Below, one piece after another: positions 7,911-17,089 of a DNA stretch of 64,000 bases (within the stretch, counting starts at the first letter, position 1; each line of letters opens with the position of its first letter). The translations under genes and the position numbers were made by a program. Below the pieces are notes generated by a model, which searched no databases, was not told the DNA's origin, and saw only the letters and a list, made by a program, of their open reading frames with translations. Origin of the DNA: Novosphingobium umbonatum (lineage in GTDB: Bacteria > Pseudomonadota > Alphaproteobacteria > Sphingomonadales > Sphingomonadaceae); the NCBI RefSeq assembly GCF_004005905.1, contig NZ_SACO01000014.1:28392-92391 (forward strand). The letters run 5' to 3'.

Positions 7911-9086
7911 CTATCGCCCGATCAATTGCACAAACATCTCGGCCAGCTTCCGGTTGTCGACTGCATAGACGACCTCCACCTCGCGCTCGCCCAGACCGGG
8001 GCCGCGGTCCAGGGGCCAGGTCAACAACGCGCCATAATTGGCGCCTTGCATCAGGTCGACATCCATGGCCAGACGCCCTTTGCGCGTCACAATCGCAGGA
8101 TCCAACCACACGGCCGCCTGCAATTCATCCCACAGGGGGTAATTGGCCTGCGCAATCTGTTTTACATAGCGCGCGGCGGGTGATCCGCTGGCCGTGGCAC
8201 GGTCCAGCAAGTCCTGCGTGCCGATCGCGCCCTTGGTCGCGTCATTGGTCACCAGCGTCAGCTTGGGCCAAGGCGCGGTAAACATGATATGTGCGGCCTC
8301 TGGGTCAAAGAAATGGTTGAATGACATGCGCGGGGCAAAGGCCACCTGCATGTCGAACTCATCCTGTTGCCCGCCCAGATCCTGCCCCAGCAGATTGCCG
8401 CCCTCGGTCACCACCTCTTTCACCTTGGGCGCGAAATCCTCGTCCATCCGCGCCGCCAGCGCGAGGTTAGTCAGCGGTCCCATGGCCAGGATAGTCACTT
8501 CCCCCGGATAGCGGCGTACCTGTTCCACCATGAATTGCGCGGCGCTGATCGGCAGGGGGCGGGTGGTCGGCATGCCTTCCGGCATGGCGGGCACCACATC
8601 GGCGGCGTGAGGCGCGCGGCGGGCGATGGTGTTATAGGATGGCCATGCATCCATCCACGCGCCCTTGTAGGGCATCGGCCCATACAAAGCCTCGCGCCGG
8701 TTGGTCAGCGCCTTGGTGTTGACCAAGGGATAGGTCGCCCCCGCAATCACGGGAACATCCTTGCGCCCTACCAGTTCCAGCATACGCAGGGTCGCGGCGG
8801 TCTCCTCCGCTTGCCAGCCATCGCCGGTGACGGTGGTGATGCCCAGAACTTCCACCGAGGGATCGGCTAGCAGCATCAGGATGGGCTGCAGGCCGGGTCC
8901 TTCAAAAGCGTCCTGATCAATGATGACCTTTCGCTTCTGGACCGTTGAACGTTTTTCGATGGATGGCTTTTCCGTTGCCTTCACGCCCATTGCCTTTGCG
9001 GGCGAGGCGAAAACGGGTGTGCAGGGCAGGGTAAGCGCGGTGCCCAAAGCCAGTTGCAGGCAAATCCGGCCCATTTTCCGCAGCAT
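7911..9086 (-). CDS. Exported nucleoside hydrolase-family protein with altered Ca-binding motif
   Basis: 391 residues with an N-terminal signal peptide (hydrophobic core about residues 8-27, cleavage near VFAS). The inosine-uridine preferring nucleoside hydrolase fold is recognisable by IIDQDAFEGP, VLGITTVTGDG, PVIAGATYPLV, ILAMGPLTNLALA and FFDPEAA. The family hydrolyses nucleosides to base plus ribose. The usual DxDxxxDD Ca2+ motif reads DQDAFEGP here, so the paired Asp residues are replaced by Gly-Pro. The late Asp ligand is probably the LWDE Asp, with the Trp-Asp arrangement of inosine-adenosine-guanosine hydrolases. It lies beside other exported purine-nucleoside enzymes, which suggests periplasmic cleavage of inosine or guanosine. 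Confidence 0.85.
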   Translation of the reverse strand: MLRKMGRICLQLALGTALTLPCTPVFASPAKAMGVKATEKPSIEKRSTVQKRKVIIDQDAFEGPGLQPILMLLADPSVEVLGITTVTGDGWQAEETAATLRMLELVGRKDVPVIAGATYPLVNTKALTNRREALYGPMPYKGAWMDAWPSYNTIARRAPHAADVVPAMPEGMPTTRPLPISAAQFMVEQVRRYPGEVTILAMGPLTNLALAARMDEDFAPKVKEVVTEGGNLLGQDLGGQQDEFDMQVAFAPRMSFNHFFDPEAAHIMFTAPWPKLTLVTNDATKGAIGTQDLLDRATASGSPAARYVKQIAQANYPLWDELQAAVWLDPAIVTRKGRLAMDVDLMQGANYGALLTWPLDRGPGLGEREVEVVYAVDNRKLAEMFVQLIGR

Positions 9087-9294
9087 ATTTCAACCCCTTC
9101 CTGATCTCTACCGGCCTACGCCTTGGCTTTATCCGGTGGTCAAGGCCATACGGCAAAGCGCGAAGCGGCGCTGTAACCAGAAAAATACGGACTTCCCCTG
9201 ATGTCCTATCATGCGGAATCTATGCCTTTTCTGGGGCAAAACGATAAAAGTCGCCCCCCAATAATCAAGCAATCGAGACCTGAAATCACCCGAC

Positions 9295-10584
9295 ATGCTC
9301 AAGCGGATTGACCCCACACAGGCGCGGATCGGCATGTTCATCCACAAGCTGGAGGGCAGCTGGTTCAGCCATCCCTTTTGGAAATCGCGTTTTCTGCTGA
9401 CCGATGCGGTCCGGCTGGAGCAATTGCACAATAGCGATCTGACCGGCATTGTTATTGATACGGAAAAGGGGCGGGATGTGGACGGCACCTTGCCCGCCAC
9501 GCCTGCGCCCACGATCAAAAGCCGTTGGCGTCGCGCACCCGAACCCGATGTGGTGCAGCCCACAGGCCTGCCCGGCGGTGGCGGAGCGGTGGCGGCGTTG
9601 AAAGCGCGGCTCGGCCTGTTGACGCCCAGCACGATCCAGCAGGAATTCCACCGCGCAGAGCAAGTGGCCGAACATGGTGCCCGTGTCGTGTCCCGCGTGT
9701 TCCTTGATATGCGGTTGCGAAAGACAGTGCAGCCTGAACTGGTACAACCGGTGATCGAGGACATCTTCGCCTCGGTCCAACGTAACCCGCATGCTTTCGA
9801 TGGCTTGATGCGATGCAAGCGCGACATTGAATATCTTTATCGCCACGCCTTGGCGACCAGCGCTTTGATGGTGGCTTTGGGCTGTACCTTGAAGCTGCAT
9901 CCGGTGCAGGTGCATCAGGCGGGGACCGTCGGGCTGCTGCTGGACACCGGCCTTGGCATGCTGCCGGTCAATCTGGCCGATTATGGTGGCGACCCGCATC
10001 TGATTCCCGCCAATATTCAGCGGGAACATGTGCAATATAGCTATGACTTCATTCTGGGCAGCAATTTTGACCCCGAGGTGGCGCGGGCGGCCTATGAGCA
10101 TCACGAGCGGATGGATGGTACCGGCTATCCCCAAGGCCTCAAAGGCGAGGACGTGAGCCTGCTTGGCCGGATGGCGGCGGTTTGCGACAGTTTCGATGAT
10201 CTGGTGAACGATCTGGACGGCTCGACCGGCCTTGATCCGGCCAGTGCGCTGGAAAAGATGAAGGCGGACCATGGCGCCTATGATCCGGATATCCTGATCG
10301 CTTTGGAGCAGGCCTTGGGTATCTATCCCATCGGCTCCGTGGTGGCTTTGCGCACGGGGCGCTTGGCGATGGTGGTGGACCAGAATGTGCATGAACCGGC
10401 ATCGCCACGGGTGCGTACCTTCTATTCGCTGCACCTGCGTCGCCAGATTGCACCCGAAGTGATCGACCTAGCCCATTGTTTTGGCGCTGACGCGATCGAC
10501 CGTAGCGTCAATGTCGATACGCTGGACGTGCCCGATCTGGGCAAGATGCGGCTGCGGATGCTGGCGACTTCCTGCGCGAGTTAA
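9295..10584 (+). CDS. DUF3391/HD-GYP-type protein with degenerate HD motif
   Basis: 429 residues, cytoplasmic. An N-terminal DUF3391-like segment (about residues 1-60; IDPTQARIGMFIHKLEGSW) is followed by an HD-GYP-type domain (about 170-370). The second-half signature HHERMDGTGYPQGLKG is intact. HD-GYP proteins hydrolyse cyclic di-GMP. The first-half motif, usually HDIGK, reads LDTGLGM, so the metal-binding His and the Lys are lost. Hydrolysis may therefore be weak or absent and the protein could act as a sensor or interaction partner. It lies inside the purine cluster, with its stop overlapping the convergent LysR gene. Whether it belongs functionally to the cluster is unknown. Confidence 0.85.
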   Translation: MLKRIDPTQARIGMFIHKLEGSWFSHPFWKSRFLLTDAVRLEQLHNSDLTGIVIDTEKGRDVDGTLPATPAPTIKSRWRRAPEPDVVQPTGLPGGGGAVAALKARLGLLTPSTIQQEFHRAEQVAEHGARVVSRVFLDMRLRKTVQPELVQPVIEDIFASVQRNPHAFDGLMRCKRDIEYLYRHALATSALMVALGCTLKLHPVQVHQAGTVGLLLDTGLGMLPVNLADYGGDPHLIPANIQREHVQYSYDFILGSNFDPEVARAAYEHHERMDGTGYPQGLKGEDVSLLGRMAAVCDSFDDLVNDLDGSTGLDPASALEKMKADHGAYDPDILIALEQALGIYPIGSVVALRTGRLAMVVDQNVHEPASPRVRTFYSLHLRRQIAPEVIDLAHCFGADAIDRSVNVDTLDVPDLGKMRLRMLATSCAS

Positions 10585-11516
10585 TCCGCCGCTGCTTGAT
10601 AGCCCAGCGCGGCAAAGCCCTGCTGGATCTCGCTCAGAACCAGATCGGCGGCATAGGATGGCGCGCGCGAACTGGCGGTACACAGGGCAAGGATCAAGGG
10701 TTTCAGAATGGGGTCGGTGATGCGGGTAAAGGCCAGTTGGCCCGATGCCACTTCGGTCGCCACATCCAGCGAGGTCAGCACGCCCACCCCAAGTCCCGCC
10801 TGCACCATCGAGGTGATCATCTGGATATTGTCCGAAGTGCTGACCTTGTTGAGCGGCATCTGCGTTGCGGCCTCCAGCACGGCCACCTGATGATGCACGG
10901 CCAATGGCGGTGCGGGAAGGATCATCGGTAGATCGGCGGCGGCTGAAAAACGCGCGCTGCCACGTCGGGCCAAAGGGTGGTCGGGCAGCGAGACAAAGCC
11001 CAGATGCACTTCGGCATAGGCGCGCACGGTCAGGTCGCGGATCGATTGCGGCTCGAAGCATATGCCGAAATCCACCTCGCCCTCGGCCACCACCAGTCGG
11101 ATCGCTTCGCTGTCCAGCACGCGCAGGCCCACGCTGATGCCGGGATAACGCTGATGGATCGCGGTGATGATCGCGGGGATAGTTCCCTTGGTCAGCGCGT
11201 GGATGATGGCAATTTCCACATGGCCGCGCTTCAGGCCGCGCAGATCGTCCACCTGAGTGCGTACCTCTTGCAAGGACTTCTGCCATTTGCCCCCCGCCGC
11301 CATCAAAATCTCGCCCGCCGCCGTCAGGCGTAGGCCGGTGGGCAGGCGCTCGAACAGGGGCATGCCCAATTCGGCCTCGGCATTCAGGATCTGCCGGTCG
11401 ATGGCCGAAGCCGAGACATTGAGTTCATCGGCAGCCTTGCGGATCGAGCCACAGCGACCAACCACCAGAAAATAGCGCAGAAAGCGGGAGAAGGCGGGCA
11501 TTTGGGGTGCTCTCAT
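10581..11516 (-). CDS. LysR-family transcriptional regulator
   Basis: 311 residues. N-terminal winged helix-turn-helix (about residues 8-66; GSIRKAADELNVSASAIDRQI) and a LysR substrate-binding domain (about 95-300). It is divergent from the adenosine deaminase gene, with a 167-bp shared upstream region that carries a 7-bp dyad, the usual arrangement for a LysR protein controlling its neighbour. A nucleoside or purine base is the likely inducer by context only. Its stop overlaps the end of the HD-GYP gene. Confidence 0.9.
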   Translation of the reverse strand: MRAPQMPAFSRFLRYFLVVGRCGSIRKAADELNVSASAIDRQILNAEAELGMPLFERLPTGLRLTAAGEILMAAGGKWQKSLQEVRTQVDDLRGLKRGHVEIAIIHALTKGTIPAIITAIHQRYPGISVGLRVLDSEAIRLVVAEGEVDFGICFEPQSIRDLTVRAYAEVHLGFVSLPDHPLARRGSARFSAAADLPMILPAPPLAVHHQVAVLEAATQMPLNKVSTSDNIQMITSMVQAGLGVGVLTSLDVATEVASGQLAFTRITDPILKPLILALCTASSRAPSYAADLVLSEIQQGFAALGYQAAAD

Positions 11517-11576
11517 TTTGCGACCGGAAGTGGCAATCTGGCAAAGTGCTCTGTTTTTTGCAACGGGCTGTGAGAT

Positions 11577-11598
11577 TCATTGCGTTTGATTGCAATGA
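11577..11598. promoter_or_regulatory. Dyad TCATTGC-N8-GCAATGA, candidate LysR operator
   Basis: Perfect 7-bp inverted repeat in the divergent lysR/adenosine deaminase intergenic region, 61 bp from the LysR start. Further TTGC/GCAA elements lie nearby (for example TGGCAATCTGGCAAAG at about 11531-11546 and TTTTTTGCAAC at about 11554-11564), as expected for a multi-site LysR operator. Binding is inferred. Confidence 0.45.
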
Positions 11599-11683
11599 TT
11601 ACGTGTTTAAGGCAGGGGCGTCATCCAAATTGGAGCAGGGCTGGTGGCCGCTGCAGGGATAACGGGCGCAACAGGGGGCATTT

Positions 11684-13261
11684 GTGGGGTTTGATCGGGC
11701 AGGCAAGGCTGGTTTGCGGCTGGGTGTCGCGTGCATGGCTGGGCTGGCTGTTGCGGCCCATGCGGCGCCCGCTGGCAAGCCCGCCGCTTCGGGCGAACAG
11801 GCTGTCGCGGCTATCATGGCCAAGCTGGCCGATGATCCACTGGCTTTGCATCAATTCCTGCGGCCCATGCCCAAGGGCGGCGATCTGCATAACCATCTGT
11901 CCGGCGCGATCTGGGCCGAGGATTATATCGCATGGGGCGCGCAGGCGGGCTATTGCGCCAGCGCCGATGGTCTGACGGTCGTGCCGCCGCCATGTCCCGC
12001 CGAACGCGCGCTCAGCCTTCCGCAGCCGCAAGGCTCGGATGCGCCCTCGCGCCTGATTGACAGCTTTTCCACCCGTGGCTGGCAATTGGGTGTGGGGCGC
12101 AACGAGCGTTCCGGCCATGACCAGTTCTTTCAAACCTTTGGGCAGTTTGCGCCCATCGCCCATATTGCCACGGGGAAAATGTTGGCCTCGGTGCGGCGCA
12201 ATGCGGCTTTGGAACAAGTGTCCTATCTGGAGCTGGACCATAACACCAACGCTCTGTCGGCCCATGTGATGCAGGCGCCTGCCAAAGGCATGACCGAGGC
12301 CGAAATCCCCGCGCTTTATGCCGAGGAACTGGCCGCGCTGGGTCCGGTGATGGATAAGGCGCAGGTGGAATTGACCGGCGACGAGGCTGAGGCGGAACGT
12401 TTGCTCGCCTGTCAGAGCGCTGCGCCGCAGTCTGCCTGCAAGGTGAAGGTGCATTATCTGTGGCAGGCGATGCGGGCGCTGCCCGCGCGGCAAGTGTTCC
12501 GCTCGCTGGTGGCGGCCTTCGCCATGGCCGATCGTGATCCGCGCTATGTCGGCATCAACATCGTGATGCCCGAGGATGCCGAACTGGCGCTTGCCGATTA
12601 CGATTTGCACATGGCGATGATCCGCTTCCTCTCCGCCAAATACCCCAAGGTGCGCCGCACTTTGCATGCGGGCGAACTGGCGCCCGGATTGGTCGCGCCC
12701 CAGCACATGCAGGACCATATTGCCAAGGCCTTGGCTGCCGGTGCCGAACGCATCGGGCACGGGGTGGACATTGGTTATGAGGCCAATTCGCGTCAGACTT
12801 TGGCGCAGATGGCCCGCCATCACGTGGCGGTGGAGATCAACCTGTCCAGCAATGATGTCATTCTGGGCGTGAAGGGCAAGGATCACCCGCTGGGCCTCTA
12901 TCGCCGCGCGGGCGTGCCTTTCGTGTTGAGCACCGATGATGCGGGCGTGTTGCGCACCGATATGACGCGCGAATATGTGCGCGCCGTGCGCGAACAGGGC
13001 CTGACCTATGGCGAGCTGAAACAGGCCGCTCGCGCCAGTCTGGAATATAGCTTCCTGCGTGGCCCCGGCCTGTGGGCCGGTGGCAGGATCGGCACGGCGG
13101 TGGCAGGCTGCAAGGTCTCCTTTGCTGTGGAAAGCTGCAAAAAGCTGCTTGATGCAAGCGAGAAAGCCAAGGCACAGGCCGATCTCGAAACGCGGCTTGC
13201 CGCTTTCGAACGTGGCGCAATTGCCATGGCCGCGCCCAAATCGACAGGGATTGCGCCATAA
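11684..13261 (+). CDS. Exported adenosine deaminase (ADGF-like)
   Basis: 525 residues with a signal peptide (hydrophobic stretch about residues 10-27, cleavage near AHAA). Converts adenosine to inosine. Metal and catalytic motifs of the deaminase are complete: HNH (H69, H71), HAGE with catalytic Glu, the His in RIGHGVD, and STDDAG with the zinc-binding Asp. Insertions relative to cytosolic adenosine deaminase carry paired cysteines, fitting an oxidising periplasm. The start is a GTG preceded by GGGGG. It is divergent from the LysR regulator and upstream of the TonB-dependent receptor, so it heads the presumed nucleoside-utilisation transcription unit. Confidence 0.92.
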   Translation: MGFDRAGKAGLRLGVACMAGLAVAAHAAPAGKPAASGEQAVAAIMAKLADDPLALHQFLRPMPKGGDLHNHLSGAIWAEDYIAWGAQAGYCASADGLTVVPPPCPAERALSLPQPQGSDAPSRLIDSFSTRGWQLGVGRNERSGHDQFFQTFGQFAPIAHIATGKMLASVRRNAALEQVSYLELDHNTNALSAHVMQAPAKGMTEAEIPALYAEELAALGPVMDKAQVELTGDEAEAERLLACQSAAPQSACKVKVHYLWQAMRALPARQVFRSLVAAFAMADRDPRYVGINIVMPEDAELALADYDLHMAMIRFLSAKYPKVRRTLHAGELAPGLVAPQHMQDHIAKALAAGAERIGHGVDIGYEANSRQTLAQMARHHVAVEINLSSNDVILGVKGKDHPLGLYRRAGVPFVLSTDDAGVLRTDMTREYVRAVREQGLTYGELKQAARASLEYSFLRGPGLWAGGRIGTAVAGCKVSFAVESCKKLLDASEKAKAQADLETRLAAFERGAIAMAAPKSTGIAP

Positions 13262-13384
13262 AGCGTACACCGCAGGATAAGCCGACAAGGCAAAAGCGGA
13301 GGGGATTTCAGTCACTATTCACACTGGAGCGGTGGGGCGGCAACAGGGGCCGCGCCAACGCTCCCTCTCTCATGGGGGCATTTG

Positions 13385-15826
13385 ATGCAAAGACGTTTTA
13401 CCACCTCTCACGCTCGCCGCGCGGTTACGCTGGCCGTAACGCTGCTTTCCTGCACCGCCTTGACCGGCCATGCCATTGCGGCAGAGGCTGATGCTGGCGA
13501 AGAGAAGAAGGAAATCGTCGTTCAGGGCTCGCTTGGCGCGTTGCCGCTCAAGGATGTGGGCACGATCTTTGGTTTCAACAAGAATCTGGTGGAAACGCCC
13601 CGTTCGGCGTCCACCATTTCGAAGGAACAGATGGAGCGTTTCGGCGCCACCGAAATCTATGACCTGATGGCGCAGTCGCCCGGCGTGTTCACCAACTCCT
13701 TCTTTGGCGTTGGCGGTGCGCTCGACATTCGCGGCACCCCCGGTGAAGTCTATTTCCGTGGCGTGCGCCGTCTGGACAACCCCGGCAACTATCCCACCCC
13801 GCTGGGCGCTTCGGATCGCGTGGACATCGTGCGTGGTCCTTCCTCGCCGATCTATGGCCCGTCCAAGACCGGCGGCTACATGAACTTTGTTCCCAAGTCG
13901 GCGCGCGCGGGCAAGGGCAAGTTCCTCGACAAGGCCGAGGGTGAGGTGAATTATACCGGCGGTAGCTGGAGCAAGAATGTGCTCTCGGCCACCATCCGTG
14001 GTCCGGGCAAGATCGGCAGCAAGGAATTCGGCTACAGCCTGTATGGCGAAGTGGAGGACAGCGGTTCCTACTATCGCAACATGAGCACCAAGCAGACCAT
14101 TCTGCAGGCCAGCTTTGACGTTGATCTGACCTCGAACCTGCGCCTTGAATTCGGCGGCATGTACCACAATTACAAGGGCCAGCAGAATGGCGGCTGGAAC
14201 CGTCTGACGCAGGCTCTGGTCAACAATGGCACCTATCTGACCGGTGAACCGACCCTGTCGATGGACAGCAATGGTGACGGCAAGATCTCGGCCCGCGAAA
14301 TCGAGGATCTGTCGCCCGGCGGCCTGTCGCCCTTTGGTGGCTTTACCTGTGGCGGTGGCGTGTTTGCTTCCAGCATCACCAATGGCTGCTTCAGCAACAA
14401 ATATATGGTGGTGAACAACACTGGCACCACCACGCTTTCGCGCAAGAATGTGCTGACCGGCCCGAATGACAAGCTGTGGAACAAGGCCACCACGCTCTAT
14501 GCCGACCTGATCTGGGACGCGTCGGACACGCTGGAGATCAAGAACCAGCTGTTCTATGACGGCTATGACAATCTGAACGAGAACGCCTACGGTTTTGCCC
14601 AGTTCCACAATTCCTATGTCATCGAAGACAAGATTGTGGCGACCAAGAAGGTGGAAAATGATCTGGGCAAGTTCCAGTTCCAGCTCAGCCCGTCGATCCG
14701 CTACACCGACTTCCTGCATGGCGATGATTACACGTATGAATATTTCCATCGTGTCGATCTGACCAAGGGCTACACCGCACTGTCGACCCGCGCGCTGGCG
14801 ACGCAGTGCAATTGCGATTACACCAACTATCTGCGCGGCTATTACACCGATGCGGCCTTTGCTGCCCTGACCGACTTTGATTTCAAGTTCGGCCTCGATG
14901 TCACGCTGGGCGCGCGTTATGACAGCATCCACGTGCAGACTGGCAGCGATAATGCCCACTTGCAGAACCCGATCACCGTGGCCGCGAACAAGAGCGGCAA
15001 GGACACCAACGGCCTGTGGAGCTGGTCGGCCAGCGCCAATTACAAGCTGCCCTACGGCCTCGTCCCCTATGGTACCATCTCGCGTCAGTCGACGGTGATT
15101 GCCGGACAGGGCGCCGAGGTTTATGCCTCGAACGTGAATAACAACCAGTGGACGACGGCGTCCAAGATGTGGGAACTGGGTATCAAGGGGTCGTGGCTGG
15201 GCGGTCGCCTCTATGCCGCCGTGGACACTTATAACCAGAAGCGCACCGATTTCGCGATCCAGTCCTCGACCGTCAACCAGTCGGTGGAAACGCGCGGCGT
15301 CGAAGCCGAAGTGCGTTGGTCGGTGGACAAGCACCTGCTGCTCTCGGCCAACTATACCAAGACCAAGGTGTATAACCTGTCGTTCTTCAATGCGGGCAGC
15401 ACTTTCAGCTTCCTGGGCATTGCGGATCTGACGGGCGTGACCAACCCCTACCTCTATCTGGGCGGTCAGCCGGGCGGTTTGGTGTTGACCAATACGATGG
15501 AAAAGTCGCGCCGCGCCGGTATCCCCACCAACACGGCCTCGGCCACGGCCACCTATGCATTCGACAATGGCCTTGCCTTTGCCGCCAGCGCTACGGCGGT
15601 GGACTCGGTCTATTCGGGCCAGTCGCAGGCGGTGAAGCTGCCCGCCTATACGCTGGTGGACCTGTCCGCCTCGTATAAGACCGGCCCATGGCTGTTCCGC
15701 GTGGTGGTGAAGAATGCCACCAACGCCACGTACTTCCGTGCGAACTTCACCGAACTGTTCGGCAGCACTATCGTGCTTCCCGAAAAGCCCCGCAGCGTGC
15801 AGGGCTCGTTGGTCTACAAGTTCTGA
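13385..15826 (+). CDS. TonB-dependent outer-membrane receptor (probable nucleoside/purine uptake)
   Basis: 813 residues. Signal peptide ends near GHAIAAE. A short TonB-box-like stretch (KEIVVQG, about residues 39-45) is followed by a plug domain (about 60-185; DLMAQSPGVF, IRGTPGEVYFRGVRR, VDIVRGPSSPIYG) and a 22-strand beta-barrel ending in an aromatic residue (YKF). The family imports ligands across the outer membrane using TonB energy. The substrate is inferred from its position between an adenosine deaminase and nucleoside/purine genes. ATG at 13385 chosen; the ORF could open one codon earlier at TTG. Confidence 0.9.
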   Translation: MQRRFTTSHARRAVTLAVTLLSCTALTGHAIAAEADAGEEKKEIVVQGSLGALPLKDVGTIFGFNKNLVETPRSASTISKEQMERFGATEIYDLMAQSPGVFTNSFFGVGGALDIRGTPGEVYFRGVRRLDNPGNYPTPLGASDRVDIVRGPSSPIYGPSKTGGYMNFVPKSARAGKGKFLDKAEGEVNYTGGSWSKNVLSATIRGPGKIGSKEFGYSLYGEVEDSGSYYRNMSTKQTILQASFDVDLTSNLRLEFGGMYHNYKGQQNGGWNRLTQALVNNGTYLTGEPTLSMDSNGDGKISAREIEDLSPGGLSPFGGFTCGGGVFASSITNGCFSNKYMVVNNTGTTTLSRKNVLTGPNDKLWNKATTLYADLIWDASDTLEIKNQLFYDGYDNLNENAYGFAQFHNSYVIEDKIVATKKVENDLGKFQFQLSPSIRYTDFLHGDDYTYEYFHRVDLTKGYTALSTRALATQCNCDYTNYLRGYYTDAAFAALTDFDFKFGLDVTLGARYDSIHVQTGSDNAHLQNPITVAANKSGKDTNGLWSWSASANYKLPYGLVPYGTISRQSTVIAGQGAEVYASNVNNNQWTTASKMWELGIKGSWLGGRLYAAVDTYNQKRTDFAIQSSTVNQSVETRGVEAEVRWSVDKHLLLSANYTKTKVYNLSFFNAGSTFSFLGIADLTGVTNPYLYLGGQPGGLVLTNTMEKSRRAGIPTNTASATATYAFDNGLAFAASATAVDSVYSGQSQAVKLPAYTLVDLSASYKTGPWLFRVVVKNATNATYFRANFTELFGSTIVLPEKPRSVQGSLVYKF

Positions 15827-15943
15827 TAATGCAGGCGGGGCGTGTCACCTTGGCGCGCTCCGCCTCTTTTCCTTCCATTCCTGCCATGCCTCATCCGGTG
15901 GCCTGCCTGCCGGAGTGGGCTTTGTATTGCCGAAAGACCTGTG

Positions 15944-17089
15944 ATGCGTAACGCCTGCCGCAAGGCTCTTGTCTCCACCCTCTCGCTGCTGTCGCTGACC
16001 TGTGCCACAGCGCAGGCCACGCCCGTCGAAACGGCCAAGGCCAAAGCTGCGTTGAAAGCGATAGCCGCTTGCAAACCGGGCGCTGCCTGCGCAGCGCATC
16101 TGCCGGTGAAGGTGGTGGTGGTGACGCTGTTTGAAATCGGCAAGGACGAGGGCGACGCCGCAGGCGAGTTTCAATTGTGGAAGCAGCGCGCAGGGCTGAG
16201 TGAGAAGATTGCCTTCCCGCAGGGCTTCCATGACCTTTATTACAACCCGCAAACTCAAGTGCTGGGCATGGTGACCGGCATGGGCAATATCAAATCCGCC
16301 ACCGCCACGCTGGCGCTGGGGCTGGATCAACGGGTGGACGTGTCCAAGGCCTATTGGCTGGTGGCGGGCATTGCGGGGATTGACCCTGCGGCTGGCGCGG
16401 TGGGTAGTGCTGCTTGGGCGCGCTATGTGGTGGATGGTGATATGGCGCATGAGATCGATGCGCGCGAAATTCCCGCAAAGTGGAAATATGGCTATTTCCC
16501 CATCCATGGTTCGACCAAGGTGGAGGATGATCCGATGGGTGGCACCGCTCCGGCCCCCGCCAATGGCGAGATGTTCGCGCTGAACCCCTCGCTGGCGCAA
16601 TGGGCCTATGGGCTGACCAAGGATATCAAACTGCCCGATGATCCCTCCGTCGCGGCGCAGCGTGCCACCTATACCGGCTATCCGCTGGCCCAGACCCCGC
16701 CCAAGGTGATGATGGGCGACCAACTGGCGGCGATGACCTATTGGCATGGCGAAAAGCTGACCCAATGGGGGCGTGACTGGGTGAAATACTGGACCCATGG
16801 TCAAGGCACTTTCGTCACCTCCGCTATGGAGGAAACCGGCACGTTCCAGAGCCTTGAATATCTCACCCGCATCGGCCGCGCTGATCGCAACCGCGCCATG
16901 GTGCTGCGCGCCGGTTCCAATTTCACCATGCCTGCGCCGGGCGTGACGCCTGCTGAAAACATGGCACGCGAAAATGCAGGCTATTCGGGCATGACGGCGG
17001 CCTTGGAAGCGCTTTATGCCGCTGGCTCCAAAGTGGTGGGCGAATTGGTGACCAACTGGCCGCGCTATGAAAAGGCGCCGCCGAAATGA
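15944..17089 (+). CDS. Purine nucleoside permease (NUP)-family exported protein
   Basis: 381 residues with a signal peptide (MRNACRKALVSTLSLL...AQA). The NUP family (named after the Candida nucleoside permease) shares the fold of nucleoside phosphorylases: KVVVVTLFEIGKDEG, GMGNIKSATATLALGL, YWLVAGIAGIDP and the SAMEETG block are its hallmarks. There are no transmembrane segments after the signal peptide, so a periplasmic nucleoside-binding or nucleoside-cleaving role is more likely than true permease activity. The ATG at 15944 is chosen because it begins a clean signal peptide. Its stop overlaps the next gene's ATG by 4 nt. Confidence 0.85.
   Translation: MRNACRKALVSTLSLLSLTCATAQATPVETAKAKAALKAIAACKPGAACAAHLPVKVVVVTLFEIGKDEGDAAGEFQLWKQRAGLSEKIAFPQGFHDLYYNPQTQVLGMVTGMGNIKSATATLALGLDQRVDVSKAYWLVAGIAGIDPAAGAVGSAAWARYVVDGDMAHEIDAREIPAKWKYGYFPIHGSTKVEDDPMGGTAPAPANGEMFALNPSLAQWAYGLTKDIKLPDDPSVAAQRATYTGYPLAQTPPKVMMGDQLAAMTYWHGEKLTQWGRDWVKYWTHGQGTFVTSAMEETGTFQSLEYLTRIGRADRNRAMVLRAGSNFTMPAPGVTPAENMARENAGYSGMTAALEALYAAGSKVVGELVTNWPRYEKAPPK

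Noticed and set aside
13370..15334. Long minus-strand frame of 654 codons opposite the TonB receptor
   Set aside because: Antisense shadow of a real gene; GC-rich codon bias keeps complementary frames open.
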